A DNA stretch of 30,352 nucleotides from Mesotaenium endlicherianum (lineage: Eukaryota; Streptophyta; Zygnematophyceae; Zygnematales; Mesotaeniaceae). Below are positions 18,295 through 29,390 of this stretch, one piece after another. The translations under genes were made by a program, and so were the position numbers. Every line of letters begins with the position of its first letter. The stretch's first letter is position 1. The notes under the pieces are model-generated. The model did not search any database, was not told where the DNA came from, and saw only the letters and a list, made by a program, of their open reading frames with translations. The stretch covers positions 902,235 through 932,586 of the forward strand of contig WELA01007589.1 of NCBI GenBank assembly GCA_009602735.1. Direction: 5' to 3'.

Positions 18295-19249
18295 CTAATT
18301 TTGCCCCTCACCTCTAACCTCCCTTTTTGGTCCTACATCAAGATGGTCAATTTGTCTCTCTGTGTGATACCTCTGAAGGCATTGAGCAGGGCACAAGTAC
18401 ACATTGCAAGGCTCACACATCATGTAAACTTTAGGAGCTCTCACACCAGATGCACGTTTCCCAAAGATGCCAGCTGTGCACACTGCGCAGCGCTTCCTCT
18501 CCTTCACCTTTGTGGGGAAGTGCCTGTGAGTCCATCTTGCACCTGCAACTGTTGGGGCTGGGGTAGTCCGGGTCACCACCTTGCTTGGGCCCTCATCATG
18601 AGGATGGTTAAAAGTGCACATCTCATCCATAACCTCCATGTACATGTCGAACCTCTCTTTCTCTGGATGTGCCATCTTGTATAAGATGAACACGTTTGCG
18701 TGCAATCCATCAAATATTCCCCAATAGGCCCCATGCCACCATTTTCTATTGATGAGGACTCTCTCCGTGCTGTAGTTCCTAGCTAGGCACAGGGCATCAA
18801 ACTGATGTACTGCATCTTTGTACAAGTTATAGTGCTCTACTATTTCAGGAGCTGGCAGGGACTTTTTTTCTTTGCCGACACGCCTAAGTTGAGTTTTGGG
18901 AGCCAGCCCTTTGGCTGTGGACAAAAGGCACAAGGCATCTTATCATTCCATGTGCATGCAACCATGGGAGGATGCTTATTATATGCAGCTATACAGTGGC
19001 CTGGTTGGTGAGTTTAGGCTGCATCCACAACATCTTAGAAGGGTAATGCTTTCTACTGGTGACAATGGTGCCAGTTGCAACATGCCCCATCTTACCTAAG
19101 CTTGAGAAAAGGGCAGGAGAAGAGAAACCTCTATCAACAACTAAACTAAATAGCCTACCTACAGGCAACATACTGACCAGGTCTAAGACCATTTGAGTCT
19201 TTTGACCAACCACCTTGACTCTGTCATAGATAATGAATGCATAACAAAA
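18295..19249 (-). pseudogene. piggyBac transposase, C-terminal half
   Basis: It continues the gene broken by E2. It reads DRVKVVGQKTQ and VVDRGFSS (second catalytic Asp region), then a stop at 18989. The expected sequence resumes in another frame (VACTWNDK) and again from about 18933 (LCLLSTAKG). The third catalytic region reads YKDAVHQFDAL, where piggyBac families usually have GVDxxDQ, so the first of the two Asp is His here. The C-terminal cysteine-rich domain (CAVC ... CEPCNVYLCPAQC ... H) resembles the one that binds the transposon ends. At least two frame breaks make it a pseudogene. It ends at the TAG at 18295-18297. Confidence 0.8.
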
Positions 19250-19254
19250 ATAGG
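19250..19254. repeat. Target site duplication of E2 (atagg), left
   Basis: Repeated at 28067-28071. Deleting E2 and one copy rejoins the transposase in frame. Confidence 0.93.
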
Positions 19255-19974
19255 TGAATTGAATCGACTTACCAAATAGGCGATTAACAATTAATAAAGA
19301 TCTTTATGTCAGCAAGTAATCTTTATGGTATTTCCGTTAACTGGTTTAACGGCAAAGGACAATACACTAGCAGGGAATAATACTCGTAAGTCAAATGCGA
19401 GTAAACTAGCATCGATGATGCAAATCAGTAAACTCATACATAAGCAAGGTTAGAAGTCAGTGCGTATCAATGGCTTCTCGCCTTGGATTCAGATCTCTCT
19501 CAGTAAGCTGTACAAGAGAGTTGGCCTCGTCTCCGAATGCCGAACTCGAGAGCAATGTCTAGCGTATGTACATGGAATGAGTTTACTGTCCAACGGTCAG
19601 TGCGATGGCACCGCCTACCCGGGAGTTAACCACGTTGGTAGGACCTCGGTTAACCAAATCCACCGCCATCTCCCATCATCCCGAATCGCCATCCATCATA
19701 GGGATGTCATCAGGCCATTCATCTAGCATACCACACTTAGATGCATATCGAGGCAGTTCGCTGCTACCGAGTACGGAAGTCAGCTGGCTGTCAAAGAATG
19801 TGTCAGCAAGCTGACTTAAGTTGACTTCAGCCTGCTGCTTCCGGCTGAGTCATTAAACTGATATTAAATATAAAGTCCAGCAGACTGATTATTAACTAGA
19901 GTTCAGCAGGCTGAACTTATTTAACTATATTATTTAAATGAATATTATATCAACCAGTATACTGATTCATTACA
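19255..19974 (-). repeat. E2 3' LTR (720 bp)
   Basis: Begins tgaattgaatcg and ends cattaca; homologous to 27347-28066. Confidence 0.95.
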
Positions 19975-19988
19975 ATCCCTCCAACTTA
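19975..19988 (-). promoter_or_regulatory. E2 polypurine tract
   Basis: taagttggagggat on the - strand abuts the 3' LTR, as in E1. Copies of the motif recur at 21928-21939 and 21988-21999. Confidence 0.75.
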
Positions 19989-20059
19989 TCATGTTGTCGC
20001 CTCGACAACACTAACACTAATAACAGCGTGCTGTCCCTTCCGTCCCCAGCCTACTGCCA

Positions 20060-21727
20060 TTAGGAGGGAGATGTCCCTGAGGCCCTATACTCAGGGGAGC
20101 CAGACCTCCTCCTGTCTTGGGGTCTTCTGAAGCCTGTCAGAGAAGGAGGTTCCGTGTAAGGACCCGGCGGAGAACGCAGTAACTGGGCTGTTTCCTCCTG
20201 CACAGTCTGAAACTGAAGGGAGGCAGCCTTCTCCTGGGCAGCCCTCAAACTGACAGGTACGTATACCGGCATCCCAGAAGGATGTTGCATGACATGAGCC
20301 AAGGGTACATGCCCTCTCTGCGAGGGAGATGCTGGCAGGCCTCTGGCTATCTCCCGAGCAGCCCTCCTGTCTGCCCTGTCTGACTGGGTCTCCTTGCCTG
20401 GAGATGGGCTCTGTCCTCTGGCAGTCCCCAGCCAAGTGATATCCTCCTCTTGAGCGAGTTGCGGCGGGGCCCACCCCGTCTTCTCCCTTACAGGGGATGT
20501 GGCAGGTGTCAGGATCACGGCGGGGCTAGTGTCCTCCTCCTCGCCTTCCTCCTCGTCTTCCTCTGACTCCTCCTCCTCGCCGTCCCCGGGTTCCTCTGAG
20601 ACTTCTGGGGTCTCCTCTGTCCGCTGCTCCAGCTCTTCCCGAGAAAAAGAATATCCTACTGACCTTCCCCTTTTGGGTGCTGGTGGGGGCTGCTGAGTCC
20701 GGACCGCATAGAGGTCCTTTTCCCCCTGCTTACTTGCCCATTTGGCATAAGCGTGCTTCCCTTTGGAGAATGACTCTCGGGCCCTGCTTCTGTCCCCCTG
20801 CATCTCTTGGCTCATGCAGTCTCTGACTCCATCCAATCTTGGGTCCCAAGCCGCAATGTGAGGGGGCAATACTATGTTCCCCTTTAGGTCTGTCAGGAAA
20901 TCCTCATCCGTCGCCCTGTCATTCTGCTGGTCCCTCATGTTGATGGTCATCCACCGCCAATCAGTGGGCTTTTGGAAGAAGGCAGCGTCTGTCTTTTTGA
21001 GAGTACAAGGGTACCAGTGCCCTGCAAAGTCCAGCTGACTGGTTTCCCTGGCCAAGAATTCCCAGCTCCTCCTCTCCACCTCATTGTACATGGCCTTGAA
21101 CCTGTTGTGGGGTGTTGAGTCCTTGAAGCTGTCCGCGTCCATGGGGATCATCCTGATGACCCTATCTGTTCCCCAGATACCAGGAATCGAGACCGCTCCT
21201 GCTTCGTTCACCTGGGCCATTGCCTTGGCCTCTCCGATGGTATATCCTACCATCCTGGCGTAATCGTGGTAGAGGAGGAGCCCTGTGTCGACCTCTATAT
21301 ACTTGTCAAAGTTTTCGGATGTCTCCCCTTCCTTCTGGGAGATTTCCTTCTGCGACTCACTGCGACTTCTCTGGGCATACTTGAAGGCCTCCTCCAGTAG
21401 ATCAAAGCCCTTGCCCAGCACCGTGTAGCGGTAGGTGCTGATTCTCCTCTGTTCTTCTTCTTCAGCCTGCTGCTTCCGCTTCTCCTCAGCTTGCCTCTCC
21501 TCCTCTGCTTTCTTGGCCTCCTCTGCAGCTTTTCTGTCCATTTCTTCCTGCCTCAGTCTGGCCTGTTCCTCCTCCTCCTTCTTCTTCTGTGCCTCCCGCT
21601 GTTGTTGGAGTCGTTGTGATTCCCGAGCGGTGATGGAAGATGATTCGATGTCTCCACGGAATCGCAAGTATTCTGCATGTGCCTCTTCCGCCCTTCGCTT
21701 CCTCTTGAGTTCCGACTTTTGAGTCAT
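20060..21727 (-). CDS. E2 extra ORF, diverged homologue of the E1 one
   Basis: 555 residues from the ATG at 21727 (558 from a TTG at 21736). The architecture is that of the E1 protein: charged coiled-coil-like N-terminus (Glu/Lys/Gln/Arg-rich, about 1-100), core with YRYTVLG, YNEVERRSWEFLARE, PTDWRWMTI, LPPHIAAWDPRLDG and SKGKHAYAKWA, long acidic stretch, GHVPLAHVMQHPSGMPVYV, and a basic Ser/Pro-rich tail. Conserved blocks are shared with E1 but overall identity is only about 45% by eye, with many indels in the low-complexity parts. It remains open although pol of the same copy is broken. Function unknown; no membrane segment or known enzyme motif is seen. Confidence 0.8.
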   Translation of the reverse strand: MTQKSELKRKRRAEEAHAEYLRFRGDIESSSITARESQRLQQQREAQKKKEEEEQARLRQEEMDRKAAEEAKKAEEERQAEEKRKQQAEEEEQRRISTYRYTVLGKGFDLLEEAFKYAQRSRSESQKEISQKEGETSENFDKYIEVDTGLLLYHDYARMVGYTIGEAKAMAQVNEAGAVSIPGIWGTDRVIRMIPMDADSFKDSTPHNRFKAMYNEVERRSWEFLARETSQLDFAGHWYPCTLKKTDAAFFQKPTDWRWMTINMRDQQNDRATDEDFLTDLKGNIVLPPHIAAWDPRLDGVRDCMSQEMQGDRSRARESFSKGKHAYAKWASKQGEKDLYAVRTQQPPPAPKRGRSVGYSFSREELEQRTEETPEVSEEPGDGEEEESEEDEEEGEEEDTSPAVILTPATSPVREKTGWAPPQLAQEEDITWLGTARGQSPSPGKETQSDRADRRAAREIARGLPASPSQRGHVPLAHVMQHPSGMPVYVPVSLRAAQEKAASLQFQTVQEETAQLLRSPPGPYTEPPSLTGFRRPQDRRRSGSPEYRASGTSPS

Positions 21728-21736
21728 CCTGCTCAA

Positions 21737-22048
21737 CCATAAACACCATGCAGTTTAGTGAAGTCATGATATTTTGCCGCTACTGAGTGCCCTTGATGAA
21801 GAGGGACACGATCGGGAGATTTCCTAGAGAGGAATACCTGGTGTGAGCGACTATACGGAAAAATTTTGAGAGCAAGTGAGTGTGAGCGCAGGTTGAGTGG
21901 GTAATATGGTGATCAGAGACTACCACTCCCTCCAACTTAAATTTAAAGGTGGGCTGCCTGTCACAACTGTCACTAACTGTCACATCTCCCTCCAACTTAT
22001 ATGGAGACAGGACCTCCTGTCACCTTCCCGTGTCAACGGAAATGACTG
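21737..22048 (-). other. E2 spacer between pol and the extra ORF
   Basis: Has two copies of the polypurine motif (21928-21939 and 21988-21999) and repeats of ggtgacagg. The acceptor-like gcag|gatg lies at its left edge. Similarity to E1 is clear from about 21975 upwards and lost below. Confidence 0.5.
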
Positions 22049-25000
22049 TTAGGGAGGTGCCCCAGCCGCCCGAAGGTGGAACCGTTTCAACGCCCCTTTG
22101 GCATTGGTCAGCTGATCTTTAAATTCCCAAGTGTCCCCAGAGGCATCGTAACCCATCCATCGGATGAGGTACTTCATGACATATTTAGACAACCGACGGA
22201 CCGAGCGAGCGTCTAAAATCTCATCGACCTCATATTCCTCAGGGTCGCCGTCCCGGACAGCGGGAACCGGTCCCGGTTGGACAGGTAACCGACCTGTGAA
22301 CAGTGTATCACCTTTGATGTACGGTTCCAGGAAGGAGACATTAAAGACCGCGTGACCCTTGTAGTTTGCTGACATGTTCAGTTTGTAAGCATTCTGACCG
22401 ACACGTCAGACCACCGAATATGGACCGACCCAGACAGGGCCAAGCTTTTTCTTGACCACACCCGGGAGGTACAGGTGCTGAGAATGCAGTTTGACTAAAT
22501 CCCCCTTGGAAAATGTCAGTTCCCGACGGTGTTGATTAGCGTGTTTTTGTTGGTTTTCTTGGGCCGTGTGCAAGTTTCGTTGGACTTCTGACAGGGTGTC
22601 AGCAAACTCCTGAGTTAACTGGAGGGAGACCGGGTTGTCAATCCCTTCAGGGTGAGTTAAAGATTCCCCTAGCACATCTAGAGGAGACTTAGGGACTCTA
22701 CCCAGGCTGAGTTCAAAAGGAGTTTTGCCCGTTGACGCGTGCACCGCACTGTTGACCGCAAACTGAATTTGAGGCAACAGGTCATCCCAATTATCTTGTT
22801 TTTGGTTAATATATGCTCTCAGCACCTCCTGCAGAACTCGGTTAGTTCTTTCAGTCTGCCCATCAGTCTGAGGGTGGTTTGCTGTGCTGAGCAGCTGTTT
22901 GACTCCCATTAACCCCATTAAAGCTCTCCAGAACTTAGAGGTGAATTTTGAGTCTCTGTCTGAGATGATATTAGAAGGGAGCCCATGTTGGCATACTACA
23001 TGGTTGTAAAACTGTCTCGCTGTTTCGAGCGCAGTCACTTTGACAGTTGTGGGGATAAAAATGACCATTTTTGTCAGTTTATCCACGACTACCAGTATGG
23101 AATCATGCCCATTGGCACTACTTGGTAGTGAGACCACCCAGTCCATGGATATCGTTTCCCAGCGTCCAGCTGGGATGGGTAGCGGTTGCAAGAGACCTCC
23201 GGGTGGTGTGTGCCGAGACTTATTTCTCTGACACTGGTCACAGGACTTGACATATTTCAAGACCTCCCGGGGTAACCCCTCCCAATGATAATGTTTTGCC
23301 AGTTTGCCAACAGTTTTGGCCTGCCCCAAATGTCCACCCAGGAGACTGTCATGAGCTTGACTCAGTAAGAGAGACCTTATTTCCAAGTTATTAGGAATGA
23401 CCAGCTTCAGCCTGCCTGAAGTGGTTTCAGTCACCCAGACCCCTCCCTTGAGCTTATACCCGAGTGCAGTAGCACGACACACACCAGTAGTGGGGCTGGG
23501 CTCAAATGTTGGGTCAGAAAGGTAGGCTTTCCTAAGTTGTTCAAGGAAGGACTTTTTCACCTTTAGTGAAGTGAGTGCACACAGGACTTTATCTACAGCA
23601 TGCTGACTAAAGTTCCTTTCTTGCAAGTCAGGTCTTCTAGAGAGTGCATCAGCAGGATTCAACTTCCCTGGTTTGTAGTCGATCTGGACTTGGAACTGCT
23701 CCAGCATCTGGCTCCAGCGGTTCTCCCTCCTCGACAGCTTGGACTTCTTCTGAAAGTGGGTCAGAGCTAGATGATCTGTAATCACCTTAAAAGCTTTACC
23801 ATGTAAGTATGCTCTCCACTGTTTGAGTACATGAATGATAGCTAGCAGCTCTTTATCATGCACTGAGTAATTAATCTCCGCTGGATTAAATTTCATAGAC
23901 TCATACAACACAGGATGCCACTCCTGCCGTACCTTACCATCCTTTGTGGTTTTGTCAGCAGGCTGCAACAAAATAGCACCCATGGCAAAATCAGAGGCAT
24001 CAGTAACCACCTGCACCGGTTTGCTGGGGTCATACACGGCTAGCACTGGGGCAGAACAAAGGGCATCTTTAAGGGTCTGGAAGGCAGCCTGCTGCTCTTC
24101 CCCCCACACATACCCGATGTCTTTCTTAGTAAGGTCAGTCAGTTTACTGGCCTTTGTGGAATAATTCTCAATAAATCTCCTATAGTAGTTAGCCAACCCG
24201 AGGAAGGATCTAACTTCAGAGACAGACTGTGGTACTGGCCAGTCCCTTATGGTCTGGACTTTCTTAGGATCCACACTGATGCCCTCTTTACTGACAACGT
24301 GGCCTAAGAATTCAATACTTTCCTTAAAGAAATCACACTTGCTCATTTTAGCATACAAGTGATTTTTCCGCAGAGTGTCCAGCACTTTCTTTAAGTGTTC
24401 AGTGTGCTGAGCTTCATCTTTAGAGAAAATTAAAATATCATCCAGGAAAACTTGCACAAACTTATCCAAATAAGGTCTGAAAATGTCATTCATAGCACCC
24501 ATAAAGGTAGCAGGAGCATTAGTCAGTCCAAATGGCATCACGTTGAACTCATAGTGTCCATAACGTGTGCGGAAGGCAGTCTTGTGTTCATCCCCCTCAG
24601 CAATTCTGATTTGATGATAACCACTCTTGAGATCTATCTTACTGAACACCTTAGCGCCAGACAGGGTATCAAGCAAGTCCTCGATTCTGGGTAAAGCATA
24701 CTTGTTCTTTACTGTAATTCTGTTCAGGGCTCTGTAATCCACACACATCCGCATACTGCCATCCTTTTTCTTAACAAATAGGATGGGTGCGCCGTAAGGT
24801 GATTTACTGGGAGAAATATAACCATTTTCCTCAAGCTCTGCAATCTGTGTTTTCAACTCCTCGCTCTCCACATAAGACAAGCCATACGTGCGTTGCCAAG
24901 GTGGCTGACTCCCAGGTAATAGATCAATCCTATGATCTACTTCCCTCTTAGGGGGTAGTCCTGGAGGCATATTAAATACATCAGTGTACTGAGCAACAAT

Positions 25001-25942
25001 TTTTGCAGCAGTAGGGTGCTCCGGAGGGCTTACCTTTTTCTCAACCACTTCTTCAGGTTGAGGAGGTACCTCTCTTAGCAGCAGACAGAACATTCTGTCC
25101 TCCTTCTGGTTCCAGCTTTTGACGAACTCCATTACATTCAGCAACTTGCATCCTTCTGGAAGCCTCTTCTTTTCCTTCATTTGCCATCCACACAGGACAA
25201 GAGGAAGAGCACTGGTGGGTGCCAATTCAATCTGCCCATCACTGGCCGCTCTTACTTTAACTGTACCTCTGCTCCAACACACTTCAGCTTGATGTCTATT
25301 AAGCCAGGACCTGCCTAGCACGAGATCATAAAAGCCAGTGTTGAGTACCTCAAATGTAAGCGTTTCAGTTAGAACTGCAATGCCAGAACCTAACTAAACC
25401 TCAATAGGCTTGGTTATGACTCCTCCCGGGATACTTGAGGCATCTCCAAGGAATATTTTTCTATTCCCTTGGGTGACAGTAGGTAGCCTTAGCCGCTTAA
25501 CTAAGTCCTCGTGGATAAAAGTATGTGACGCCCCTCCGTCAACAAATGCCCTCACCTTCCTACCTGCAATCATGCAATGCAGTAGGATAGGGGGGACTGT
25601 CTTTTCCTGACTTTCGCATTGTTCTCCTGACGTAGCAAAGAAATGTTGGACATCAGGTGGAACAAGAGCATCCAGAGTGTGCACTCTCTGGACGTCTATA
25701 TTACTGATGGTCTCCTTTATCTGTTTGTCAGGCATGCATAGTGAATCCAGTTCAGCAGGACCCATAATACCTGCTACGAGGGCAGCTAGTGACGACTCAC
25801 TATCTCTAGCATCCTCACAGTCAGTAGACTGGATTACTGACTGTTGCTGTCTTTCAAAGGCTGGTCTTTTCTCTCCACCTTGGGCAGGTGCTTGATTGGA
25901 CACCGTTCTCTGTAGTGGCCTTTCTGCTGACAATGGTAGCAA
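22049..25942 (-). pseudogene. pol: E2 pol polyprotein with two nonsense codons
   Basis: Same domain order as E1 pol. A TAG at 25394-25396 replaces the CAG of E1 shortly after the protease. A TGA at 22406-22408 replaces a CGT between the integrase and the chromodomain. Between them 971 codons are open and contain RT (FLDDILIFS), RNase H and integrase ([15 protein letters not shown]), almost identical to E1. The chromodomain fragment (22049-22375) reads [13 protein letters not shown], with Met where E1 has Lys. The upstream frame is open from 25942 and overlaps gag. Full-length Pol cannot be made from this copy without readthrough. Confidence 0.93.
25817..25858 (-). promoter_or_regulatory. E2 frameshift signal with altered heptamer
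   Basis: The stem (25817-25826 with 25835-25844), loop and 7-nt spacer are identical to E1, but the heptamer reads T TTG AAA (25852-25858) instead of T TTA AAA. A -1 slip from TTG AAA would be weaker, so Gag-Pol output may be reduced. Confidence 0.65.
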
Positions 25943-27312
25943 GTGGATTTTGCTGAGGCTGGTCTCGGCTTAGTCCTACCACCACCCCTTCCATAGCCGC
26001 CTCGAGAGGACCCACCTCTACCTCTAGTCTGAATAGCATTGTACTCATACTCATATTCATCACCCTGATTATCCTCAGCCTGGTCTCCTTCAATTGCATT
26101 GTAGGAACCGTGGGGCTTTTTGACAATCTTAGACACCAAAGCGTTACTCTGGCGCTTGTGATTGAACTGCTGCTGATCCCAGGCGTCAGCATCCTGGATC
26201 AAGTCAGCCAGTTTCTCATACTTTTTCTCAGCAAAATGACCAGAGACCTCGGATTTCAAGCCATACCTGAAGTATGCTATCCTATACCGTTCTGGCAAAT
26301 CAGGCTGCTTCATCATGTTCTCTTGGAACTTTTGAGCAAACTCAGCAACTGAAGTGGTCTGCTTCAGTGTCAGGGAGATCATCGCATAGATAGCTTTCTC
26401 CTGCTGGTTGATGATGTCAAACTTCTCATGCAACTTCTCGACAAACTCTACCGACGTAGAGTCACCGAGTTGCCGAGCCTTACGCTCTCCCTTCCAGTAA
26501 AGCCACCAGTCTGCGGCACTGCCTTTCAGTAGCGCACCGGTGTGCCTGACCTTCTCGTAATCTTGCAGTTTTGGGTAGTTCTCCAGCCACTGCTCAACAT
26601 CCGCGAGAAACTTGATCAGGTAGTATTTTTTGTTCCCCTCAGGATCATATTCCTGGGGAGGTTTCGGCTTGGGCTTACTAGGCCCTCGGCCACCACCACT
26701 AGTGGTGTGAGACCCCAGTTGGTCTCTGTCCCGTAGTAGGGACATTATGATTCTTTTGTCCTCCTGCTGGGACTGATACATTCTCGCCATTTGCGACTGC
26801 ATTTGAACAAACAATGCTCCCAAGTCTACACTCTGGGGTGGTAGTGTAGAAAATGCAGCAGCAGCATTGGCATCTACTCGCTGAGTAGTGTCCTCAATAG
26901 TCCCTCTTGCTCCTGCAGCATCAATTCCTGCCGCATTCAGCCGGTCACGTATTTGACCTAGGGGTACGTTGAGTTGTACAGCAGGGGGTGGGTTCAGAAC
27001 ATTGGCCCTTGATGCCATGAGTTCCTCGACAGTGCGCTCGTCAGCTGGCTGTCTTTCCCTCCTTTCTGTATCTTCAGCGGCCTTTGCTACTTGTTCAGCT
27101 TCTAGCCTGGCTCTCTCCTCCTCAGCTTGCTGAGCTGCGACGGAGGCAATAGCAGCTGCCTCCTCTGCAGCCTCCCTAGCTGCAGTATCTGCTACTGCTT
27201 CCGAATAGGTACGGTTTATCGCTACATGGCTTTCCGCCTGGTTTTCGACATTCTCGTTCTCCTGGTTCGTCATGTCTCGGGAGTTGCTAGTTTGAGACCT
27301 TGTCCTTACCAT
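25834..27312 (-). CDS. gag: E2 gag
   Basis: 492 residues, same length as E1 gag and about 94-95% identical by eye; most changes are in the first 160 residues. It keeps the capsid-like region, the RG-rich linker and the CCHC knuckle [14 protein letters not shown]. The start at 27312 also reads ATG|GTAAGG. It is intact while pol is broken, so it could still supply particles to other copies; this is inference. Confidence 0.94.
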   Translation of the reverse strand: MVRTRSQTSNSRDMTNQENENVENQAESHVAINRTYSEAVADTAAREAAEEAAAIASVAAQQAEEERARLEAEQVAKAAEDTERRERQPADERTVEELMASRANVLNPPPAVQLNVPLGQIRDRLNAAGIDAAGARGTIEDTTQRVDANAAAAFSTLPPQSVDLGALFVQMQSQMARMYQSQQEDKRIIMSLLRDRDQLGSHTTSGGGRGPSKPKPKPPQEYDPEGNKKYYLIKFLADVEQWLENYPKLQDYEKVRHTGALLKGSAADWWLYWKGERKARQLGDSTSVEFVEKLHEKFDIINQQEKAIYAMISLTLKQTTSVAEFAQKFQENMMKQPDLPERYRIAYFRYGLKSEVSGHFAEKKYEKLADLIQDADAWDQQQFNHKRQSNALVSKIVKKPHGSYNAIEGDQAEDNQGDEYEYEYNAIQTRGRGGSSRGGYGRGGGRTKPRPASAKSTCYHCQQKGHYRERCPIKHLPKVERKDQPLKDSNSQ

Positions 27313-27333
27313 ACAAAGAAGACTGTGATAACT

Positions 27334-27345
27334 GCTCCGATACCA
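27334..27345 (-). promoter_or_regulatory. E2 primer binding site
   Basis: tggtatcggagc on the - strand, one base from the 5' LTR, identical to E1. Confidence 0.85.
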
Positions 27346-27346
27346 C

Positions 27347-28066
27347 TGAAATGAATCGACTTACCAAATAGGCGATTAACAATTAATAAAGATCTTTATA
27401 TCAGCAAGTAATCTTTATGGTATTTCCGTTAACTGGTTTAACGGCAAAGGACAATACACTAGCAGGGAATAATACTCGTCAGTCAAATGCGAGTAAACTA
27501 GCATCAATGATGCAAATCAGTAAACTCATACATAAGCAAGGTTAGAAGTCAGTGCGTATCAATGGCTTCTCGCCTTGGATTCAGATCTCTCTCAGTAAGC
27601 TGTACAAGAGAGTTGGCCTCGTTTCCGAATGCCGAACTCGAGAGCAATGCCTAGCATATGTACATGGAATGAGTTTACTGTTCAACGGTCAGTGCGATGG
27701 CACCGCCTACCCGGGAGTTAACCACGTTGGTAGGACCTCGGTTAACCAAATCCACCGCCATCTCCCATCATCCCGAATCGCCATCCATCATAGGGATGTC
27801 ATCTGGCCATTCATCTAGCATACCACACTTAGATGCATATCGAGGCAGTTCGCTGCTACCGAGTACGGAAGTCAGCTGGCTGTCAAAGAATGTGTCAGCA
27901 AGCTGACTTAAGGTGACCTCAGCCTGCTCCTTCCGGCCAAGTCATTAAACTGATATTAAGTATAAAGTCCAACAGACTGATTGTTAACTAGAGTTCAGCA
28001 GGCTGAACTTATTTGACTATATTATTTAAATGAATATTATATCGACCAGTGTACTGATTCATTACA
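27347..28066 (-). repeat. E2 5' LTR (720 bp)
   Basis: Begins tgaaatgaatcg and ends cattaca. Lacks the catataag TATA-like motif seen in E1 (gacttaagg at that place). Confidence 0.95.
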
Positions 28067-28071
28067 ATAGG
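28067..28071. repeat. Target site duplication of E2 (atagg), right
   Basis: Same as 19250-19254. Confidence 0.93.
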
Positions 28072-29390
28072 TGATAGCATCACAGAGTGTAAAAACCTCC
28101 ATGCCATACTTGCATGGCTTGCTAGGATTGTATATTCTAATTGGGTATTGTCTATTTCTAATAGGAATAGTTCTCTCATCTATTGTCATGTTCTCTCCAG
28201 GGTTGTAGTATTCTGAAAAAGTCTTATGACACAAGTCTGTAAAAGGTTATAATTGCCACAACTTATACTCTCCAGAATCTGAAGGAAAACAAGCTGTTCT
28301 TATTGTCTTTCGTATGAAAATGTCTTCTTATATCCTTGAACCTATTTCGACTCATGAACCTACCAAAACTAAGAAGAGTGATAGGACCCTATACTGTTTT
28401 TTGCCATTATCTACCCAGCCTTGGGAGAGCATGCAAGCCCATGGCCATGCACAGACCATGAAAAATTACTATCTCTGTGCGCGTAAAAGGCCACCAGTTT
28501 TTGGCACCACTCAGAGAGGCACACCTATTGGTTTCTACAGCAAGCTGTTCAAAAAACCATATAGGTATCAAGAGGCAGAGCACTCCAAAGGGAGACAAAG
28601 CACGGAATCTTCTGTCAGAAAGCCCTTGTAGTCCATGGTGGTATGGCTTACTAGGCTGCAGGAGGTCTTCATCATAACTTCGTCTTGGAGCTAATGGTTG
28701 CCTGTCCCACACATCTTCCTCTTCTTGGTCCTCCTCTTCTTGGGTGTCCTCTTGCATGGTTACACACACAGGAATGGTGTCCTCCTCCTTCTCCTCGGAT
28801 GCAGAGCTGTCTTCCTGGCTGTCAAAAGCATCAGAGTCTGTGTCTAACTGCACACATGGACTCTTCTCTTTCCTGCTAATCTGCCTTGCTTGAGTCATGA
28901 ACTTACTTCTGAATGCAGGTGCTGTTATGCTTCCGGTGCCAGAAGGTCTGCCTCTCTTTCGAGCAGGCTCAGATGTAGTGTTAGACTGACTATTATCAAG
29001 TTCCTGCACCACATGAGTCTCTAAAATGGCAGCCTGAGATGACCTAAACAAAGCCTGACCGTCAGGCTAAGAATCCGGCTGAGAGACTTCTCTTTTTCGC
29101 TTTTAGACTCCTACGGAGACCATCTCGAAATTATCTGCATGGTACCTAAGGGAGTTCTCTACTAGAGCTTGAGTACACTTGGGTTTGGTCTTGTCAAATG
29201 CAAAGAATACTACAAAATAAGGTTCTTGACCTCTCTTACCCTCGCATCGTTGCTTCACATCTCTTATCAAGCATATCTCCTCACATTCGTCACCAAATTG
29301 ATCAAATGCCCATGGACGGCCGTAGGTTATGGCCGGCACAAGGATTCTAGACCCTACAAGAGCGTTGCGAGAAGTTCCTGCGTCATCCAT
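28072..29390 (-). pseudogene. piggyBac transposase, N-terminal half
   Basis: Reading from 29390: MDDAGTSRNALVGSR and about 95 residues of unknown fold to a stop at 29103. Then, in another frame, comes a segment with an AT-hook-like KRGRPSG, an acidic region (DSQEDSSASEEKEEDT), and the DDE-domain entry IWFFEQLAVETNRC and WWPFTRTEI, to a stop at 28407. 28235-28406 still shows piggyBac-like words (MSRNRFKDIRRHFH) across stops and frame changes. The last part, CHKTFSEYYNPGENMTIDER, holds the first catalytic Asp; the frame runs into E2 at LCDAIT. Stops and frameshifts make it a relic. Whether 29103-29390 is the true N-terminus or a separate exon is uncertain. Confidence 0.75.

Larger units (their letters stand above)
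19255..28066 (-). mobile_element. E2: chromovirus inserted in the piggyBac transposase gene
   Basis: 8,812 bp, same family and orientation as E1. Its LTRs are 720 bp each and differ at roughly 20 positions. gag and the extra ORF are open; pol carries two nonsense codons. The terminal atagg duplications are exact. Confidence 0.95.
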
